Below are positions 9,879 through 19,603 of a DNA stretch of 64,000 nucleotides, in pieces. The stretch is taken from NCBI RefSeq assembly GCF_001717955.1, contig NZ_CP014168.1, positions 1,302,001 to 1,366,000 on the forward strand. Direction: 5' to 3'. A program made the translations under genes and the position numbers. Positions within the stretch are counted from its first letter, which is position 1; every line of letters begins with the position of its first letter. This DNA comes from Sphingomonas panacis. GTDB lineage: Bacteria; Pseudomonadota; Alphaproteobacteria; Sphingomonadales; Sphingomonadaceae. Under the pieces are notes generated by a model. It saw only the letters and a list, made by a program, of their open reading frames with translations. It did not search any database and was not told where the DNA came from.

Positions 9879-10133
9879 ATGTTCCGCCGCCTGTTCCTCG
9901 ACCACCCGGCCTCCGTCGGCGAGAGCTATCGCGAGCATTTCGGCGTGGCGACGCGGTTCGGGGTGACGATGATCGCGGGTGGCATCGCCGCGCTGATCCA
10001 CGGTGTGCTGCCCTGCGCCTTCAAAACGACCGGGAGCCGCACGATCGCCCGCCTCAACCGCGAGATCGCCGAGAAGCGCGCGGCGACCGCAGCGGCGACC
10101 GAGCAGGTGAAGACGGTCGAATACGTCATTTAA
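9879..10133 (+). CDS. DUF6356-like small membrane protein (84 aa)
   Basis: The opening FRRLFLDHPASVGESYREHF followed by a hydrophobic segment (about 28-48, ending PCAFKTTGS) fits the DUF6356 family of small sphingomonad membrane proteins. The assignment is from memory of the pattern. The C-terminal 30 residues form a charged helix. An AAGGAGA ribosome binding site lies just before the ATG. Probably co-transcribed with mpl; function unknown. Confidence 0.7.
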   Translation: MFRRLFLDHPASVGESYREHFGVATRFGVTMIAGGIAALIHGVLPCAFKTTGSRTIARLNREIAEKRAATAAATEQVKTVEYVI

Positions 10134-10154
10134 TCGACTCTGGCCCCATACCCC

Positions 10155-10272
10155 CGTTCGCACTGAGCTTGTCGAAGTGCGTGCCAAGAGCGCTGCGTCT
10201 GCGGCACGTGCCCTTCGGCTGGCTGGCAAGCCAGCCGCTCAGGACAGGCTTCGACAAGCTCAGCACGAACGG
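10155..10272. repeat. Dispersed palindromic repeat, family A (long copy with inner hairpin)
   Basis: The outer arms CGTTCGCACTGAGCTTGTCG and CGACAAGCTCAGCACGAACGG are inverted complements. Unlike other copies, the centre carries an additional perfect hairpin, GGCTGGCTTGCC-type (around 10218-10240), which makes this the longest simple copy. Confidence 0.85.
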
Positions 10273-10341
10273 ATAGGAATTTCGGTACGCGACCCGGCCT
10301 TTAGGCTTGCGCGAAATCGCCGCCCGTGGCTTGGGGCGCGA

Positions 10342-10707
10342 ATGGCAAAGTCCGCAACCGATCTGATGCAGGATATCCTCGTCGCGACGACGCTGGATGC
10401 GTTCATGGCGCTCAAAAAGGCTTCGGGCGGGCTGCCTAACGCCCTGTTGCGTGACCTCAACGCGGTCCACGCCAACACCACGCTCGCCGATCTGCCGGCC
10501 GAGGTGCAGGCGGCGATCGCCGCCAGCGTGCGCGACGCGTTCTCGCGGCTGCTCAAGGAAGGCTATACCGTCGCGCCGAGCCGGGGGGCGCCGCCGCCGC
10601 CCGCGCCGCGCAGCCCGACGCCGCCACCGCGTTCGCGCGCCAAATCCGGCCCGCCCACCGTCGAGACGCGCCGCCCGCGCCCGCCGGTCAAGCCGAAGGG
10701 GCGCTGA
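10342..10707 (+). CDS. Hypothetical protein with proline/arginine-rich tail (121 aa)
   Basis: Not recognised. The first 75 residues form an alpha-helical domain (SATDLMQDILVATTLDAFMA, then EVQAAIAASVRDAFSRLLKE). The last 45 residues are Pro/Arg-rich and presumably disordered. There is no signal or membrane segment. The ATG gives MAKSATDL; the open frame continues upstream through the repeat, which is unlikely to be coding. Confidence 0.6.
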   Translation: MAKSATDLMQDILVATTLDAFMALKKASGGLPNALLRDLNAVHANTTLADLPAEVQAAIAASVRDAFSRLLKEGYTVAPSRGAPPPPAPRSPTPPPRSRAKSGPPTVETRRPRPPVKPKGR

Positions 10708-10726
10708 GCTTCACGTCGCGGCGCGC

Positions 10727-10927
10727 CTATTCGTGCAGGGCGTTGGCGAGGATGGCGAGATCGTTGGCGTCCACGCTTGCGCCGGTCGCGTCGGTCTCGG
10801 TCGTCGCATTGGCCGCGACCGCCGGCTTGCCGGGGGATGCGCCGACGAACTCGGCCGCGCTCCACAGGATGCCGCCGGCCCAGAGCAGGGCGGCCCAGCG
10901 GCTGCGGAAGAGTTTGGCGTAAGGCAT
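10727..10927 (-). CDS. Small single-pass membrane protein (66 aa), hypothetical
   Basis: Starts MPYAKLFRSR and contains one hydrophobic segment (WAALLWAGGILWSAAEFVGA, about 11-30), then a small polar Ala/Thr/Asp tail that probably lies in the periplasm. The frame is open further upstream, but this ATG gives the natural positive-inside topology. Not recognised; convergent with the preceding hypothetical gene and divergent from polA. Confidence 0.5.
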   Translation of the reverse strand: MPYAKLFRSRWAALLWAGGILWSAAEFVGASPGKPAVAANATTETDATGASVDANDLAILANALHE

Positions 10928-11103
10928 GGCGCAGCCATAGCGGCGAGGGGTCAACCGATCCTTAAGAGTTCGCGCGGAAGAGGGGCGGGCGCAGGCCCGC
11001 GCTTTCGCTCTGCGCCGTATGCGTGATCCCAAAGCCACAGGCGCGGCGCTCGCGATTCTAAGCCTTTGTGCTGTTTCCCGCGCTGGGCTATTCCCGCCCC
11101 GCA

Positions 11104-13860
11104 ATGCCTCATCTCTATCTTGTCGACGGCTCGGGCTATATCTTCCGCGCCTATCATCGCCTCCCGCCGCTCACCAACAAGCATGGCGAGCCGGTGGGTG
11201 CGGTCTATGGCTATACGACGATGCTGTGGAAGCTCGCCGACGAACTCCACAAGGCCGATGGCCCGACTCACATGGCGGTCATCCTCGACAAATCCTCTAA
11301 GACGTTCCGCAACGATCTGTACGATCAGTACAAGGCGCACCGGCCGCCGCCGCCCGAGGATCTCGTCCCCCAATTTCCGATGATCCGCGACGCGACGCGC
11401 GCCTTCTCGCTGCCGTGCATCGAGGAGGAAGGTCTGGAGGCGGACGACATCATCGCCGGCTACACCAAGGCCGCGCTCGCCCAAGGGTGGCAGGTGACGA
11501 TCGTGTCTTCGGACAAGGATCTGATGCAGTTGATGACCGATCCGTCGGTCGACATGTACGATACGATGAACAACCGGCGGCTCGGGCCGGATCATGTCTT
11601 CGAAAAGTTCGGCGTCGGCCCCGACAAGCTCGGCGACGTGCTCGCGCTGATGGGCGACAGCGTCGATAACGTGCCGGGCGTCACCGGCGTCGGGCCGAAG
11701 ACCGCGTCCAAGCTGATCCTCGAACATGGCGATCTCGAAGGCGTGCTCGCCGCCGCCGAGGGGATGAAAAAAGGCAAGCTGCGCGACAATCTGATCGCGC
11801 AGGCCGACAATGCGCGGCTGTCCAAGGTTCTCGTCACGCTCAAATGCGACGCGCCATTGCCCGAGCCGCTCGACGATCTCGCGCTTCAGGGCATTCCCGA
11901 TGCACCCTTGCGCGTCTTCCTCGAACATCACGGCTTCAAGTCGCTGCTCGCCAAGCTGAGCGCGGTCGCCGATGCGCCGGTCGCGGCGCCGACCAGCGTG
12001 CCGCAGGAGGAAGATCCGCCCTGCGAACACGACGGGTATGAGACGGTGGTGGACGAGGCCGCGCTCGACGGATGGATCGAGAGCGCGCGGCATCAGGGCT
12101 GGATCGCGGTCGATACCGAGACCACCGGCATCGACGCGACTCGCGCCGAGCTGGTCGGGATCAGCCTCGCGCTTCAGCCCAACCGCGCCTGCTACGTGCC
12201 GCTCGGCCACGGCGGCACCGGGCTGTTCGCCGAGACGCCGCCGCAGATCGACACCGCTGTCGCGCTGGCGAAGCTCAAGCCGCTGCTCGAAGACCCGGCG
12301 GTGCTCAAGATCGGGCATAATCTCAAATACGATATGATCGTATTGGGCCGGCTCGGCATCGATGTCGCGCCGTTCGACGACACGATCCTGATGAGCTTCG
12401 ATCTCGACGCCGGGCTGCACGGCCACGGCATGGACGAGCTTGCCGCGACGCATCTTTCGCATAGCTGCATCGCGTTCAAGGACGTGGTCGGCGTGGGCAA
12501 GAGCCAGCGCCAGTTCAACGAAATCGATCTCGACGCCGCGACTCGCTACGCCGCCGAGGATGCCGATGTGACGCTGCGGCTGTGGCGGCGCTTCAAGCCG
12601 CGCCTCGCCGCCGAGCAGGTGACGCGCGTCTACGAGATGGTCGATCGTCCGCTGGTGCCGGTGGTGGCGCAGATGGAGCGACACGGCATCAAGGTCGATC
12701 GCGAGAAGCTCGCCGGGCTATCGACGGCATTCTCCACGCAGATCGCAGGCCTCGAAACCGAGATCCACGCGCTCGCCGGCGGGCCGTTCACGATCGGCAG
12801 CCCCAAGCAACTGGGTGATGTGCTGTTCGAGCGGATGGGCATCAAGGGCGGGCGCAAGGGCAAGTCGGGGGTCTATTCGACCGACGTCAACGAGCTTGAG
12901 CGGATTGCCGCCGACCGCGATTCGCCCGGGGTGGAGATCGCCGGCAAGGTGCTCGAATGGCGCCAGCTCTCTAAGCTCAAATCGACCTATACCGATGCGC
13001 TCCAGGCGCAGATCAACCCCGCGACGGGACGGGTCCACACCAGCTACAGCCTGACCGGCGCGCAGACCGGGCGACTGTCCTCGACCGATCCGAACCTCCA
13101 GAACATCCCGATCCGTACCGAGATCGGCCGGCAGATTCGCGATGCGTTCGTGGCGGATGCGGGCAACGTCATCCTCGCTGCCGATTATTCGCAGATCGAG
13201 CTTCGCCTCGCCGCGCACATGGCCGACGTGCCGCAGTTGCGCGAGGCGTTCGCGAGCGGCGCGGACATCCACAGCCTGACCGCGCAGGAGCTGTTCGGCG
13301 AGGTCAACCGCGATACGCGGGGGCGCGCCAAAACGATCAACTTCGCGATCCTCTACGGCATCTCGCGCTGGGGGCTGGCCGGGCGGCTCGACGTGACCGC
13401 CGACGAGGCGCAGGCGATGATCGACCGCTATTTCGAGCGCTTCCCGGGCATCCGCAACTATATCGCCGCGACCACCGAGTTCGTCCGCGAGAACGGCTAT
13501 ACCGTCACCTTGTTCGGGCGGAAGACGCACTTCCCGCGCATCTCATCCAAGGTCCAGCACGAGCGGCAGGGCGCCGAACGCGCCGCGATCAACGCGCCGA
13601 TCCAGGGCACGTCGGCGGACATCATCAAGCGCGCGATGGTGCGGATGGGGCCGGCGCTGGCCGAGGCCGGGCTGGGCCATGTCCGCATGCTGCTGCAGGT
13701 GCATGACGAACTCGTGTTCGAACTGCCCGAAGGCGACGTGGCGGCGGCGCGGCCGGTGATCGAGCGCGTGATGGCGAGCGCCGCCGAACCGGCGGTGATG
13801 TTGTCGGTGCCGCTCGGCGTCGAGATCGGCGTCGGGCCGAGCTGGGGCGCGGCGCATTGA
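11104..13860 (+). CDS. polA: DNA polymerase I
   Basis: Repair and Okazaki-fragment polymerase of 918 aa with all three domains. The 5'-3' flap nuclease is at the N-terminus (LYLVDGSGYIFRAYH, GLEADDIIA, SSDKDLMQL, GDSVDNVPGV). The 3'-5' exonuclease has its DTETTG motif intact at about 337-342, so it is likely proofreading. The polymerase domain has DYSQIELRLAAH (about 693), RGRAKTINFAILYG and QVHDELVFE (about 865). The ATG at 11104 places MPHLYLVDG at the start; an upstream in-frame ATG adds 12 unconserved residues. The TGA stop overlaps the TTG start of the next gene. Confidence 0.97.
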   Translation: MPHLYLVDGSGYIFRAYHRLPPLTNKHGEPVGAVYGYTTMLWKLADELHKADGPTHMAVILDKSSKTFRNDLYDQYKAHRPPPPEDLVPQFPMIRDATRAFSLPCIEEEGLEADDIIAGYTKAALAQGWQVTIVSSDKDLMQLMTDPSVDMYDTMNNRRLGPDHVFEKFGVGPDKLGDVLALMGDSVDNVPGVTGVGPKTASKLILEHGDLEGVLAAAEGMKKGKLRDNLIAQADNARLSKVLVTLKCDAPLPEPLDDLALQGIPDAPLRVFLEHHGFKSLLAKLSAVADAPVAAPTSVPQEEDPPCEHDGYETVVDEAALDGWIESARHQGWIAVDTETTGIDATRAELVGISLALQPNRACYVPLGHGGTGLFAETPPQIDTAVALAKLKPLLEDPAVLKIGHNLKYDMIVLGRLGIDVAPFDDTILMSFDLDAGLHGHGMDELAATHLSHSCIAFKDVVGVGKSQRQFNEIDLDAATRYAAEDADVTLRLWRRFKPRLAAEQVTRVYEMVDRPLVPVVAQMERHGIKVDREKLAGLSTAFSTQIAGLETEIHALAGGPFTIGSPKQLGDVLFERMGIKGGRKGKSGVYSTDVNELERIAADRDSPGVEIAGKVLEWRQLSKLKSTYTDALQAQINPATGRVHTSYSLTGAQTGRLSSTDPNLQNIPIRTEIGRQIRDAFVADAGNVILAADYSQIELRLAAHMADVPQLREAFASGADIHSLTAQELFGEVNRDTRGRAKTINFAILYGISRWGLAGRLDVTADEAQAMIDRYFERFPGIRNYIAATTEFVRENGYTVTLFGRKTHFPRISSKVQHERQGAERAAINAPIQGTSADIIKRAMVRMGPALAEAGLGHVRMLLQVHDELVFELPEGDVAAARPVIERVMASAAEPAVMLSVPLGVEIGVGPSWGAAH

Positions 13861-15368
13861 GTGACGTAATCCCGTCGGCGGCAGGTGCCCCCGACGACAT
13901 CAACGCGCTCGCCAAGGGCGGGCGGACCAACATCTTCGGCTTCCTGCTGCGGCTCGCCGCCAGGTTGCCGTTCCTGTTCATCGCCGGGCGAAGCTATGGC
14001 CCCGATCTGGTCGGGCGGTTCGCGCTGGCGGTGGTGGTGGTCGAGTTCGCCGCGCAGCTCGCCACGCTCGGTCTCAAGCGGGGCCTCGCGCAGGCCTTCT
14101 CCGATTCGGGCGAACGCTCGCACACGCATGTCGCGTGGGACGCGCTGGCGGTGGCGTTCGTCGCCTCGGCGTTCGCCAGCGTGGTGCTGTTCGCGTTCCC
14201 GCAGATCATGTTCCCGAGCGGCGAGATGGGGCGGCTCGAACAGTATCTGCCGCTCGTCGTGTTCGCCTCCGCCTGGACCGAGATCACGCTCGCCGCGCTC
14301 GCCTATCGCCGCAATGTCGGCGCCTCGGTGACGGCGCGCGCGATCATCGAGCCGTGGACGATCAGCATCGCCGCGTTTGTCTTTTCCTTCTTCACCAAGC
14401 AGGACGGGCTGGTCCTGTCGTACATGCTGTCGATGCTCGCCGCGCTGACCGCGGCGCTGATCCCGTTCCTGCGCAGCTATGGCATGCCTTATGGCTGGCG
14501 GCCCGAGCCGGGGCGGCTGGTCGCGCTGGCGCGGCACAACATTCCGCTCGCCGGCGCCGATGCGATCGAATGGGGATCGCGCAACGTCGATCGCGCGATC
14601 CTCGGCTATATGTTCGCGCCGGCGATCGTCGGCATCTATTACATGGCGGTGCAGATCGCCTCGCTGCCGGGCAAGTTGAAGACCAGCTTCGATCCAATCC
14701 TCGGCCCGGTCATCACCACCAGCCTCGCAGCAGGGGACCGCAAGGCGGTGGCGCAGCAGGTTCGGCAGGTCGGCTTCTGGATCATGGCGGCGCAGGCCGG
14801 CCTCGCGCTGATGGGGTCGATTCCGGGCAAGGCGGTGATGGGTGTGGTCGGCCCGCAGTTCGTCGCGGGCACCGCCGCGATGGCGTTCCTGCTCACCGCC
14901 GAGGTGGCGGCGTCGACCGGCGCGGTGTGCGAAAGCGCGCTCGTCTATATCGCGCGGCACCTCAATCTGATGCTGTCGATCGCGGCGCTGAGCTTGCAGG
15001 TGGCATTGAGCTTCGTGCTGATCTTCGCGGCGCGCTGGGCGGGGTGGCCCGATACCTGGCAGGCGGCGGGGCCGGCGCTGGCGCTGTTGCTGGCGATGGG
15101 AACGTCGTCGATCGTCAAGTCGAGCGTGCTGGCGCGGATGCTCGGCGCGCCGGTGCGCGGCTGGCGCTGGCAGTTGCTGCTCGCAGCCGGGGTGGCAATC
15201 GCGGTGGGGACGATCTTCACCTCGCTGCCGCATCGCTACGAGTGGGCCGAGCTGGTGTTCGGCGAGCCCGCCATCGCGGCGAGCTATCTGTTCGTGCTGT
15301 GGAAATTCGCGTTCGGACCGGAGGATCGGGCTTTGTTGCGGCGGACGCCTAAGGCAGCTGTGGCCTGA
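13857..15368 (+). CDS. Oligosaccharide flippase / polysaccharide biosynthesis membrane protein
   Basis: A 503-aa integral membrane protein with 12 or more predicted helices, of the Wzx/MATE-like flippase superfamily. It begins with a soluble stretch leading into [20 protein letters not shown], and the region around [20 protein letters not shown] is a typical mid-protein flippase segment. It would move lipid-linked glycans across the inner membrane. The start appears to be a TTG in the polA stop (TTGA), which would couple translation to polA; a downstream start cannot be excluded. No glycosyltransferase neighbours are seen, so the glycan is unknown. Confidence 0.78.
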   Translation: MSDVIPSAAGAPDDINALAKGGRTNIFGFLLRLAARLPFLFIAGRSYGPDLVGRFALAVVVVEFAAQLATLGLKRGLAQAFSDSGERSHTHVAWDALAVAFVASAFASVVLFAFPQIMFPSGEMGRLEQYLPLVVFASAWTEITLAALAYRRNVGASVTARAIIEPWTISIAAFVFSFFTKQDGLVLSYMLSMLAALTAALIPFLRSYGMPYGWRPEPGRLVALARHNIPLAGADAIEWGSRNVDRAILGYMFAPAIVGIYYMAVQIASLPGKLKTSFDPILGPVITTSLAAGDRKAVAQQVRQVGFWIMAAQAGLALMGSIPGKAVMGVVGPQFVAGTAAMAFLLTAEVAASTGAVCESALVYIARHLNLMLSIAALSLQVALSFVLIFAARWAGWPDTWQAAGPALALLLAMGTSSIVKSSVLARMLGAPVRGWRWQLLLAAGVAIAVGTIFTSLPHRYEWAELVFGEPAIAASYLFVLWKFAFGPEDRALLRRTPKAAVA

Positions 15369-15377
15369 CACCACAAT

Positions 15378-15455
15378 GTTCTCCCGCGAAAGCGGGAGCC
15401 CAGAGCCAAGCAGCGCTGCATTTGTGGCTCTGGACCCCCGCTTTCGCGGGGGAAC
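15378..15455. repeat. Dispersed palindromic repeat, family B
   Basis: TTCTCCCGCGAAAGCGGGAG and its partner CCCCGCTTTCGCGGGGGAAC flank an inner AGAGCCA / TGGCTCT pair. The copy fills the gap between the convergent flippase and purH stop codons and may act as a two-way terminator. Confidence 0.85.
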
Positions 15456-15456
15456 A

Positions 15457-17022
15457 TCAATGCCGGAAGTGCCGCACCCCGGTGAACACCATCGCCAGTC
15501 CGGCCGCGTCGGCGGCGGCGATCACTTCGTCGTCGCGGATCGAGCCGCCGGGCTGGATCACTGCGGTCGCGCCGGCTTCCACCGCCGCGAGCAGGCCGTC
15601 GGCGAAGGGGAAGAACGCGTCCGATGCGACCGCCGAGCCGATCGTGCGGGGCTGTGCCCAGCCGGCCTTCTCGGCGGCGTCCTTGGCCTTCCACGCGGCG
15701 ATGCGCGCCGATTCGAGCCGGTTCATCTGGCCCGCGCCGATCCCCGCCGTGCTGCCGTCCTTGGCATAGACGATCGCGTTCGACTTGACGTGCTTGGCGA
15801 CCGTCCAGGCGAAGCGGCAGTCGGCGAGTTCGGCCGCGGTGGGCGCGCGCTTGGTCACGACCTTCATCTCCGGCGCCGAGGCATTGTCGCGGCCCTGCAC
15901 CAGCCACCCGCCGGTGATCGACTTGGCCATCAGCCCGCCGCGTGCGGGATCGGGCAGTGCGCCGGTGAGGAGCAGGCGGAGGTTCTTCTTGGCGGCGAAC
16001 AAGGCGATCGCCTCTTCATCGGCGTCGGGCGCGATCACGACTTCGGTGAAGATGCCGGTGATCGCGCGTGCGGTCGCCGCGTCGAGCGGGCGGTTGAGCG
16101 CGATGATGCCGCCGAACGCCGAGACGGTGTCGCACGCGAATGCGGCGGCATAGGCCTGCTCGATCGTCGCGGCGGTGGCGACGCCGCACGGATTGGCATG
16201 CTTGACGATGACGACGCTCGGATCGGCATCGCGGAACTCGCTGACCAGTTCCAGAGCAGCGTCGGCATCGTTGTAATTGTTGTACGACAGCGCCTTGCCC
16301 TGCACCTGCCGCGCCTGGCCGACACCGTTGGCGACCGGCCCGCGCGTCGCGTAGAACGCCGCCGACTGGTGCGGATTCTCGCCATAGCGCAGCGTGTCGC
16401 CGAGCGTCAGCGCGACCGGCAGGATCTGCGGGAACGCCTCGCGCTGATCGGCGAAGGCGAACCACTGCGCGATCGCCGAGTCATAAGCGGCAGTCGCGGC
16501 ATAGGCCTTGGCGGCGAGGCGCTTGCGATCCTCGAGCGTGGTGCTGCCGCCAGCGACCAGCGCGTAATCGGCGGGATCGGTGACGATCGCGACGAAAGCG
16601 TGATTCTTGGCGGCCGAGCGCACCATCGAGGGGCCGCCGATGTCGATATTCTCGATCACCTCGTCGCGCTCGGCGCCCTTCGCGACGGTCGCCTCGAACG
16701 GATAGAGGTTGACGACGACGAGGTCGATCGCGCCGATATCATGCTCCTTCATCGACGCGACATGCGCGGCATCGTCACGCACCGCGAGCAGCCCGCCGTG
16801 AACCTTGGGGTGGAGCGTCTTGACGCGGCCGTCCATCATCTCGGGAAAGCCGGTGAGATCGGAGATGTCGCGCACGTCGAGCCCGGCGTCGCGCAGCGCC
16901 TTGGCGGTGCCGCCGGTCGAGACCAGTTCGACGCCGGCCTTGGCGAGCGCTTTGCCGAGATCGACGATGCCGGTCTTGTCGGAGACGGACAGGAGAGCGC
17001 GGCGGATGGGAATCTGGGTCAT
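15457..17022 (-). CDS. purH: Bifunctional AICAR transformylase / IMP cyclohydrolase
   Basis: Catalyses the last two steps of de novo IMP synthesis. At 521 aa it is close to E. coli PurH (529). The N-terminal IMP cyclohydrolase domain begins [20 protein letters not shown] and holds STGGTAKAL. The AICAR transformylase half carries RYGENPHQ and the KHANPCG catalytic Lys-His. The ATG giving [10 protein letters not shown] is chosen; the frame is open much further upstream only as a shadow of the heparinase gene. A family A repeat lies between it and the upstream gene. Confidence 0.97.
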   Translation of the reverse strand: MTQIPIRRALLSVSDKTGIVDLGKALAKAGVELVSTGGTAKALRDAGLDVRDISDLTGFPEMMDGRVKTLHPKVHGGLLAVRDDAAHVASMKEHDIGAIDLVVVNLYPFEATVAKGAERDEVIENIDIGGPSMVRSAAKNHAFVAIVTDPADYALVAGGSTTLEDRKRLAAKAYAATAAYDSAIAQWFAFADQREAFPQILPVALTLGDTLRYGENPHQSAAFYATRGPVANGVGQARQVQGKALSYNNYNDADAALELVSEFRDADPSVVIVKHANPCGVATAATIEQAYAAAFACDTVSAFGGIIALNRPLDAATARAITGIFTEVVIAPDADEEAIALFAAKKNLRLLLTGALPDPARGGLMAKSITGGWLVQGRDNASAPEMKVVTKRAPTAAELADCRFAWTVAKHVKSNAIVYAKDGSTAGIGAGQMNRLESARIAAWKAKDAAEKAGWAQPRTIGSAVASDAFFPFADGLLAAVEAGATAVIQPGGSIRDDEVIAAADAAGLAMVFTGVRHFRH

Positions 17023-17038
17023 GATGCAATCCAAGAAC

Positions 17039-17105
17039 CGTTCGTCCCGAGCGACGTCGAGGGGCCGCGTCGGGCATGTCCCTCGACTTCGCTCGGGACG
17101 AACGG
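17039..17105. repeat. Dispersed palindromic repeat, family A
   Basis: CGTTCGTCCCGAGCGACGTCG and the complementary CGACTTCGCTCGGGACGAACGG. It sits inside the rsmB-rpe-heparinase-purH operon, 16 bases upstream of the purH start, and so is likely transcribed as a hairpin in the mRNA. Confidence 0.85.
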
Positions 17106-17138
17106 AGGTGAGCGTTTGATCGCGCGCCTCCTGCCCGC

Positions 17139-18887
17139 TTACCCCGCGCGCTTCAAGACCCAGCCGACGCTGGTGCCACCGGCGGGCGTGTCGCCGGTGA
17201 CGACGAGCTGGACGGTCGATTGCGGCCGGCCCTGGCCATCGATCCATACGCTCGGCTCGACGGCGAGCGCGCCGCCGCGGCAGCGGAACTGCCACAAGAC
17301 GCCGCCCGGGAGCCGCAACAACGCCGCCATGCCGTCGGCGGTGGGCGACACCTCGATGCCGACGCCGAGGTGGAAGCGGATGACGAAGCCGTTCGCCGAG
17401 ACGCGCCCGCGCTTCTTGGCGGGCAGCAGCATGTCGTCGCCGCGCAGCTCGCGGCCATCGCCGGTCAGGATCAGTTGGCGGCGGTGAATGAAGCCGAAGC
17501 GGCGGGCATAGCCATCGTGGCTGGCCTCGACACGGCTGGCGTTCTCGCTCTCCTGTCGCGCGAGCTCGACCTCGCCGACGCCGCGCCCGAGCGTGCCGTC
17601 GCTGTGAACCGCGGTCGAATTGCTGTCGCCGACCACCAGGGTCGAATGCGCTGCGGTGGTGCGCAGCCCCTCGGTCAATTCCGTCGGAAGTTGCGCGATA
17701 CCGGCATGCGCGCCGCCGCAATTGACGATGATGCGGTGCGCACCGTCCGAGAACTCGAACGCCAGCGTCGAGGCGCAACCGCCTTTGGCGAGTCGCGCGA
17801 CCGGCGGCGGCGCGGCATCGAACACCAGCACCGCGCCTGCCGCCGCCAGCCGCTGATAGCCCCATTCGCGCGCCTGACGCAGCGGGCGGGTGCGAACGCC
17901 CGTCGCGGCGAGGATGTCGGCGATCTCGGCGCCCGGCACCGGGCCGCCGCCCTGGCAGCTCGACAGCCCGCCATCACCGAGGCAGACGCCGAGCAGCGCC
18001 GGCACGAGCCGGCCGAGCGAATCGGCGATCAGCGCGGGCGGTTCGATCCGGCGTGCCTCGTACACCGCGCGAAGCTGGGTCAGCAGCATGATGACATCGA
18101 GCTGCGCCTGCGGGCTGCGCGAGACGACGCCGCCATCTTCGAACAGCGACGCCGCCAGCGCACGCGCGAGCGCGGCCTCGCTGGCGATTCGGCGCGCATC
18201 GCCGCCGGGCAACAGCATCCCACCGGCCACCACGCCGCACAGCGTCGCGACTCGCGCCGCACCGGGCGCGACCTTCTCGGCGCCGCGATCGAGGTGGCGC
18301 GTACACCGCGCGAAGGCGTTGAGCACCGCGCTGCGATAGACGAGATCGGCCGAGGACAGGATCAGCGGCGCATGCGCGGACCAGGCGAGGATTCGCCGTG
18401 CGCACAGATCGGGCCGCCACGCCGGCTCGCTGACGATTTCGGCGTGCGCGGCGAGCCATTGCCGCAGGATCGCCTCCGCGACCGGCACCGCCTGCACGCG
18501 AGTCGCCACGGTCGAAAGGTCGCGCAGCCAGCCCGCGCTATGCAGATAGTCGGCGAAATCGGCAGAGAAATCGGGCTTGAGGAGATTGAGCGATTCGATT
18601 GCGCGAGTCTCGCCCCGGAAGGTCATCTGCCCGGCGAGCAGCGCCTTCCCGCGCTTCACATCGCCGAGAAACGGATCGTCGGGAACCGCGAGCAATTTGA
18701 GCGGATAGCGCCCCTTCAGCCGCAAACCGTGGATCGGCGTGCGCCAGGTCAGCCGGTGGAAATGTTCGCTGATGCGATCGGCCAGCGACAGCCCCTTGTC
18801 GCCATCGGCGCGGACCAGCCACTTGCCCTCGACCGAGTCGTCGCGTTCGCCGGTATTCGCGTCGTCGTGCGACGGCAGATCGTTCAC
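17139..18887 (-). CDS. Heparinase II/III family protein
   Basis: A 582-aa protein with an N-terminal alpha/alpha-toroid-like region ([19 protein letters not shown] to about residue 300) and a C-terminal beta-sandwich containing [12 protein letters not shown] and [17 protein letters not shown], the pattern of the Hepar_II_III superfamily. Family members are polysaccharide lyases, but no signal peptide is visible here, so a cytoplasmic or otherwise exported role is open. Its start overlaps the rpe stop by 4 nt and purH lies downstream. As I recall, an rsmB-rpe-heparinase-purH arrangement recurs in sphingomonads. The substrate is unknown. Confidence 0.8.
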   Translation of the reverse strand: MNDLPSHDDANTGERDDSVEGKWLVRADGDKGLSLADRISEHFHRLTWRTPIHGLRLKGRYPLKLLAVPDDPFLGDVKRGKALLAGQMTFRGETRAIESLNLLKPDFSADFADYLHSAGWLRDLSTVATRVQAVPVAEAILRQWLAAHAEIVSEPAWRPDLCARRILAWSAHAPLILSSADLVYRSAVLNAFARCTRHLDRGAEKVAPGAARVATLCGVVAGGMLLPGGDARRIASEAALARALAASLFEDGGVVSRSPQAQLDVIMLLTQLRAVYEARRIEPPALIADSLGRLVPALLGVCLGDGGLSSCQGGGPVPGAEIADILAATGVRTRPLRQAREWGYQRLAAAGAVLVFDAAPPPVARLAKGGCASTLAFEFSDGAHRIIVNCGGAHAGIAQLPTELTEGLRTTAAHSTLVVGDSNSTAVHSDGTLGRGVGEVELARQESENASRVEASHDGYARRFGFIHRRQLILTGDGRELRGDDMLLPAKKRGRVSANGFVIRFHLGVGIEVSPTADGMAALLRLPGGVLWQFRCRGGALAVEPSVWIDGQGRPQSTVQLVVTGDTPAGGTSVGWVLKRAG

Positions 18888-19546
18888 GCGCCCCTCAGCG
18901 CCCGGATATTCTCGGCGTAGCGATCCGGTCCGCCGCGGAAGGTGGCGGTGCCGGCGACGAGCGCATCCGCGCCGGCGTTGATCGCGTCGCGCGCGGTCTC
19001 GACATCGATGCCACCATCGACTTCGAGGTCCACCTGGTAACCGCCCTTGTCGATCATCTGGCGCACCGCCGCGATTTTCCGTAGCGCGCTCGGGATGAAG
19101 CTTTGCCCGCCGAAGCCGGGGTTGACGCTCATCACCAGCACCAGATCGACCGAATCGATCAGATATTCGAGCGCTTTCGCCGGGGTCTGCGGGGTCAGCA
19201 CCACGCCGGCGCGCTTGCCGAGTTTGCGGATGTGCTGGAGACTGCGGTGCGTGTGCGGCCCGGCCTCGACATGGATGCTGATCGTGTCGGCGCCGGCCTC
19301 GGCGAACTGGTCGAGATAGGCATCGACCGGCGCGATCATCAGATGCACGTCGAACGGCTTGGTCGTGTGCGCGCGCAGCGCCTTCACCACTTGCGGGCCG
19401 ATCGTGATGTTGGGGACGAAATGCCCGTCCATCACATCGACGTGAATCCAGTCGGCGCCGGCGGCGTCGATCGCGCGCACCTCCTCGCCAAGCTTGGCGA
19501 AATCTGCGGACAGGATCGAGGGCGCGATGCGGACGGGCATTTGCAT
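18884..19546 (-). CDS. rpe: Ribulose-phosphate 3-epimerase
   Basis: Interconverts D-ribulose 5-phosphate and D-xylulose 5-phosphate in the pentose phosphate pathway. It is a 220-aa TIM barrel with [13 protein letters not shown] at the start, the metal-site motifs [12 protein letters not shown] and [16 protein letters not shown], and VDGGID near the end with the second catalytic Asp. The start could be either of two close methionines (MQMPVRI). Its stop overlaps the heparinase-family start (ATGA). It lies 57 nt downstream of rsmB on the same strand. Confidence 0.96.
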   Translation of the reverse strand: MQMPVRIAPSILSADFAKLGEEVRAIDAAGADWIHVDVMDGHFVPNITIGPQVVKALRAHTTKPFDVHLMIAPVDAYLDQFAEAGADTISIHVEAGPHTHRSLQHIRKLGKRAGVVLTPQTPAKALEYLIDSVDLVLVMSVNPGFGGQSFIPSALRKIAAVRQMIDKGGYQVDLEVDGGIDVETARDAINAGADALVAGTATFRGGPDRYAENIRALRGA

Positions 19547-19603
19547 CGTCGAGGCTCTAAGCCCGCGGGCAAAACCCCGCAAGCCGCCTATCGCCCACGA
19601 TGG

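Noticed and set aside
17023..17865. N-terminal extension of the purH frame
   Set aside because: It crosses a repeat and overlaps the heparinase-family gene in another frame; PurH similarity begins at [10 protein letters not shown].
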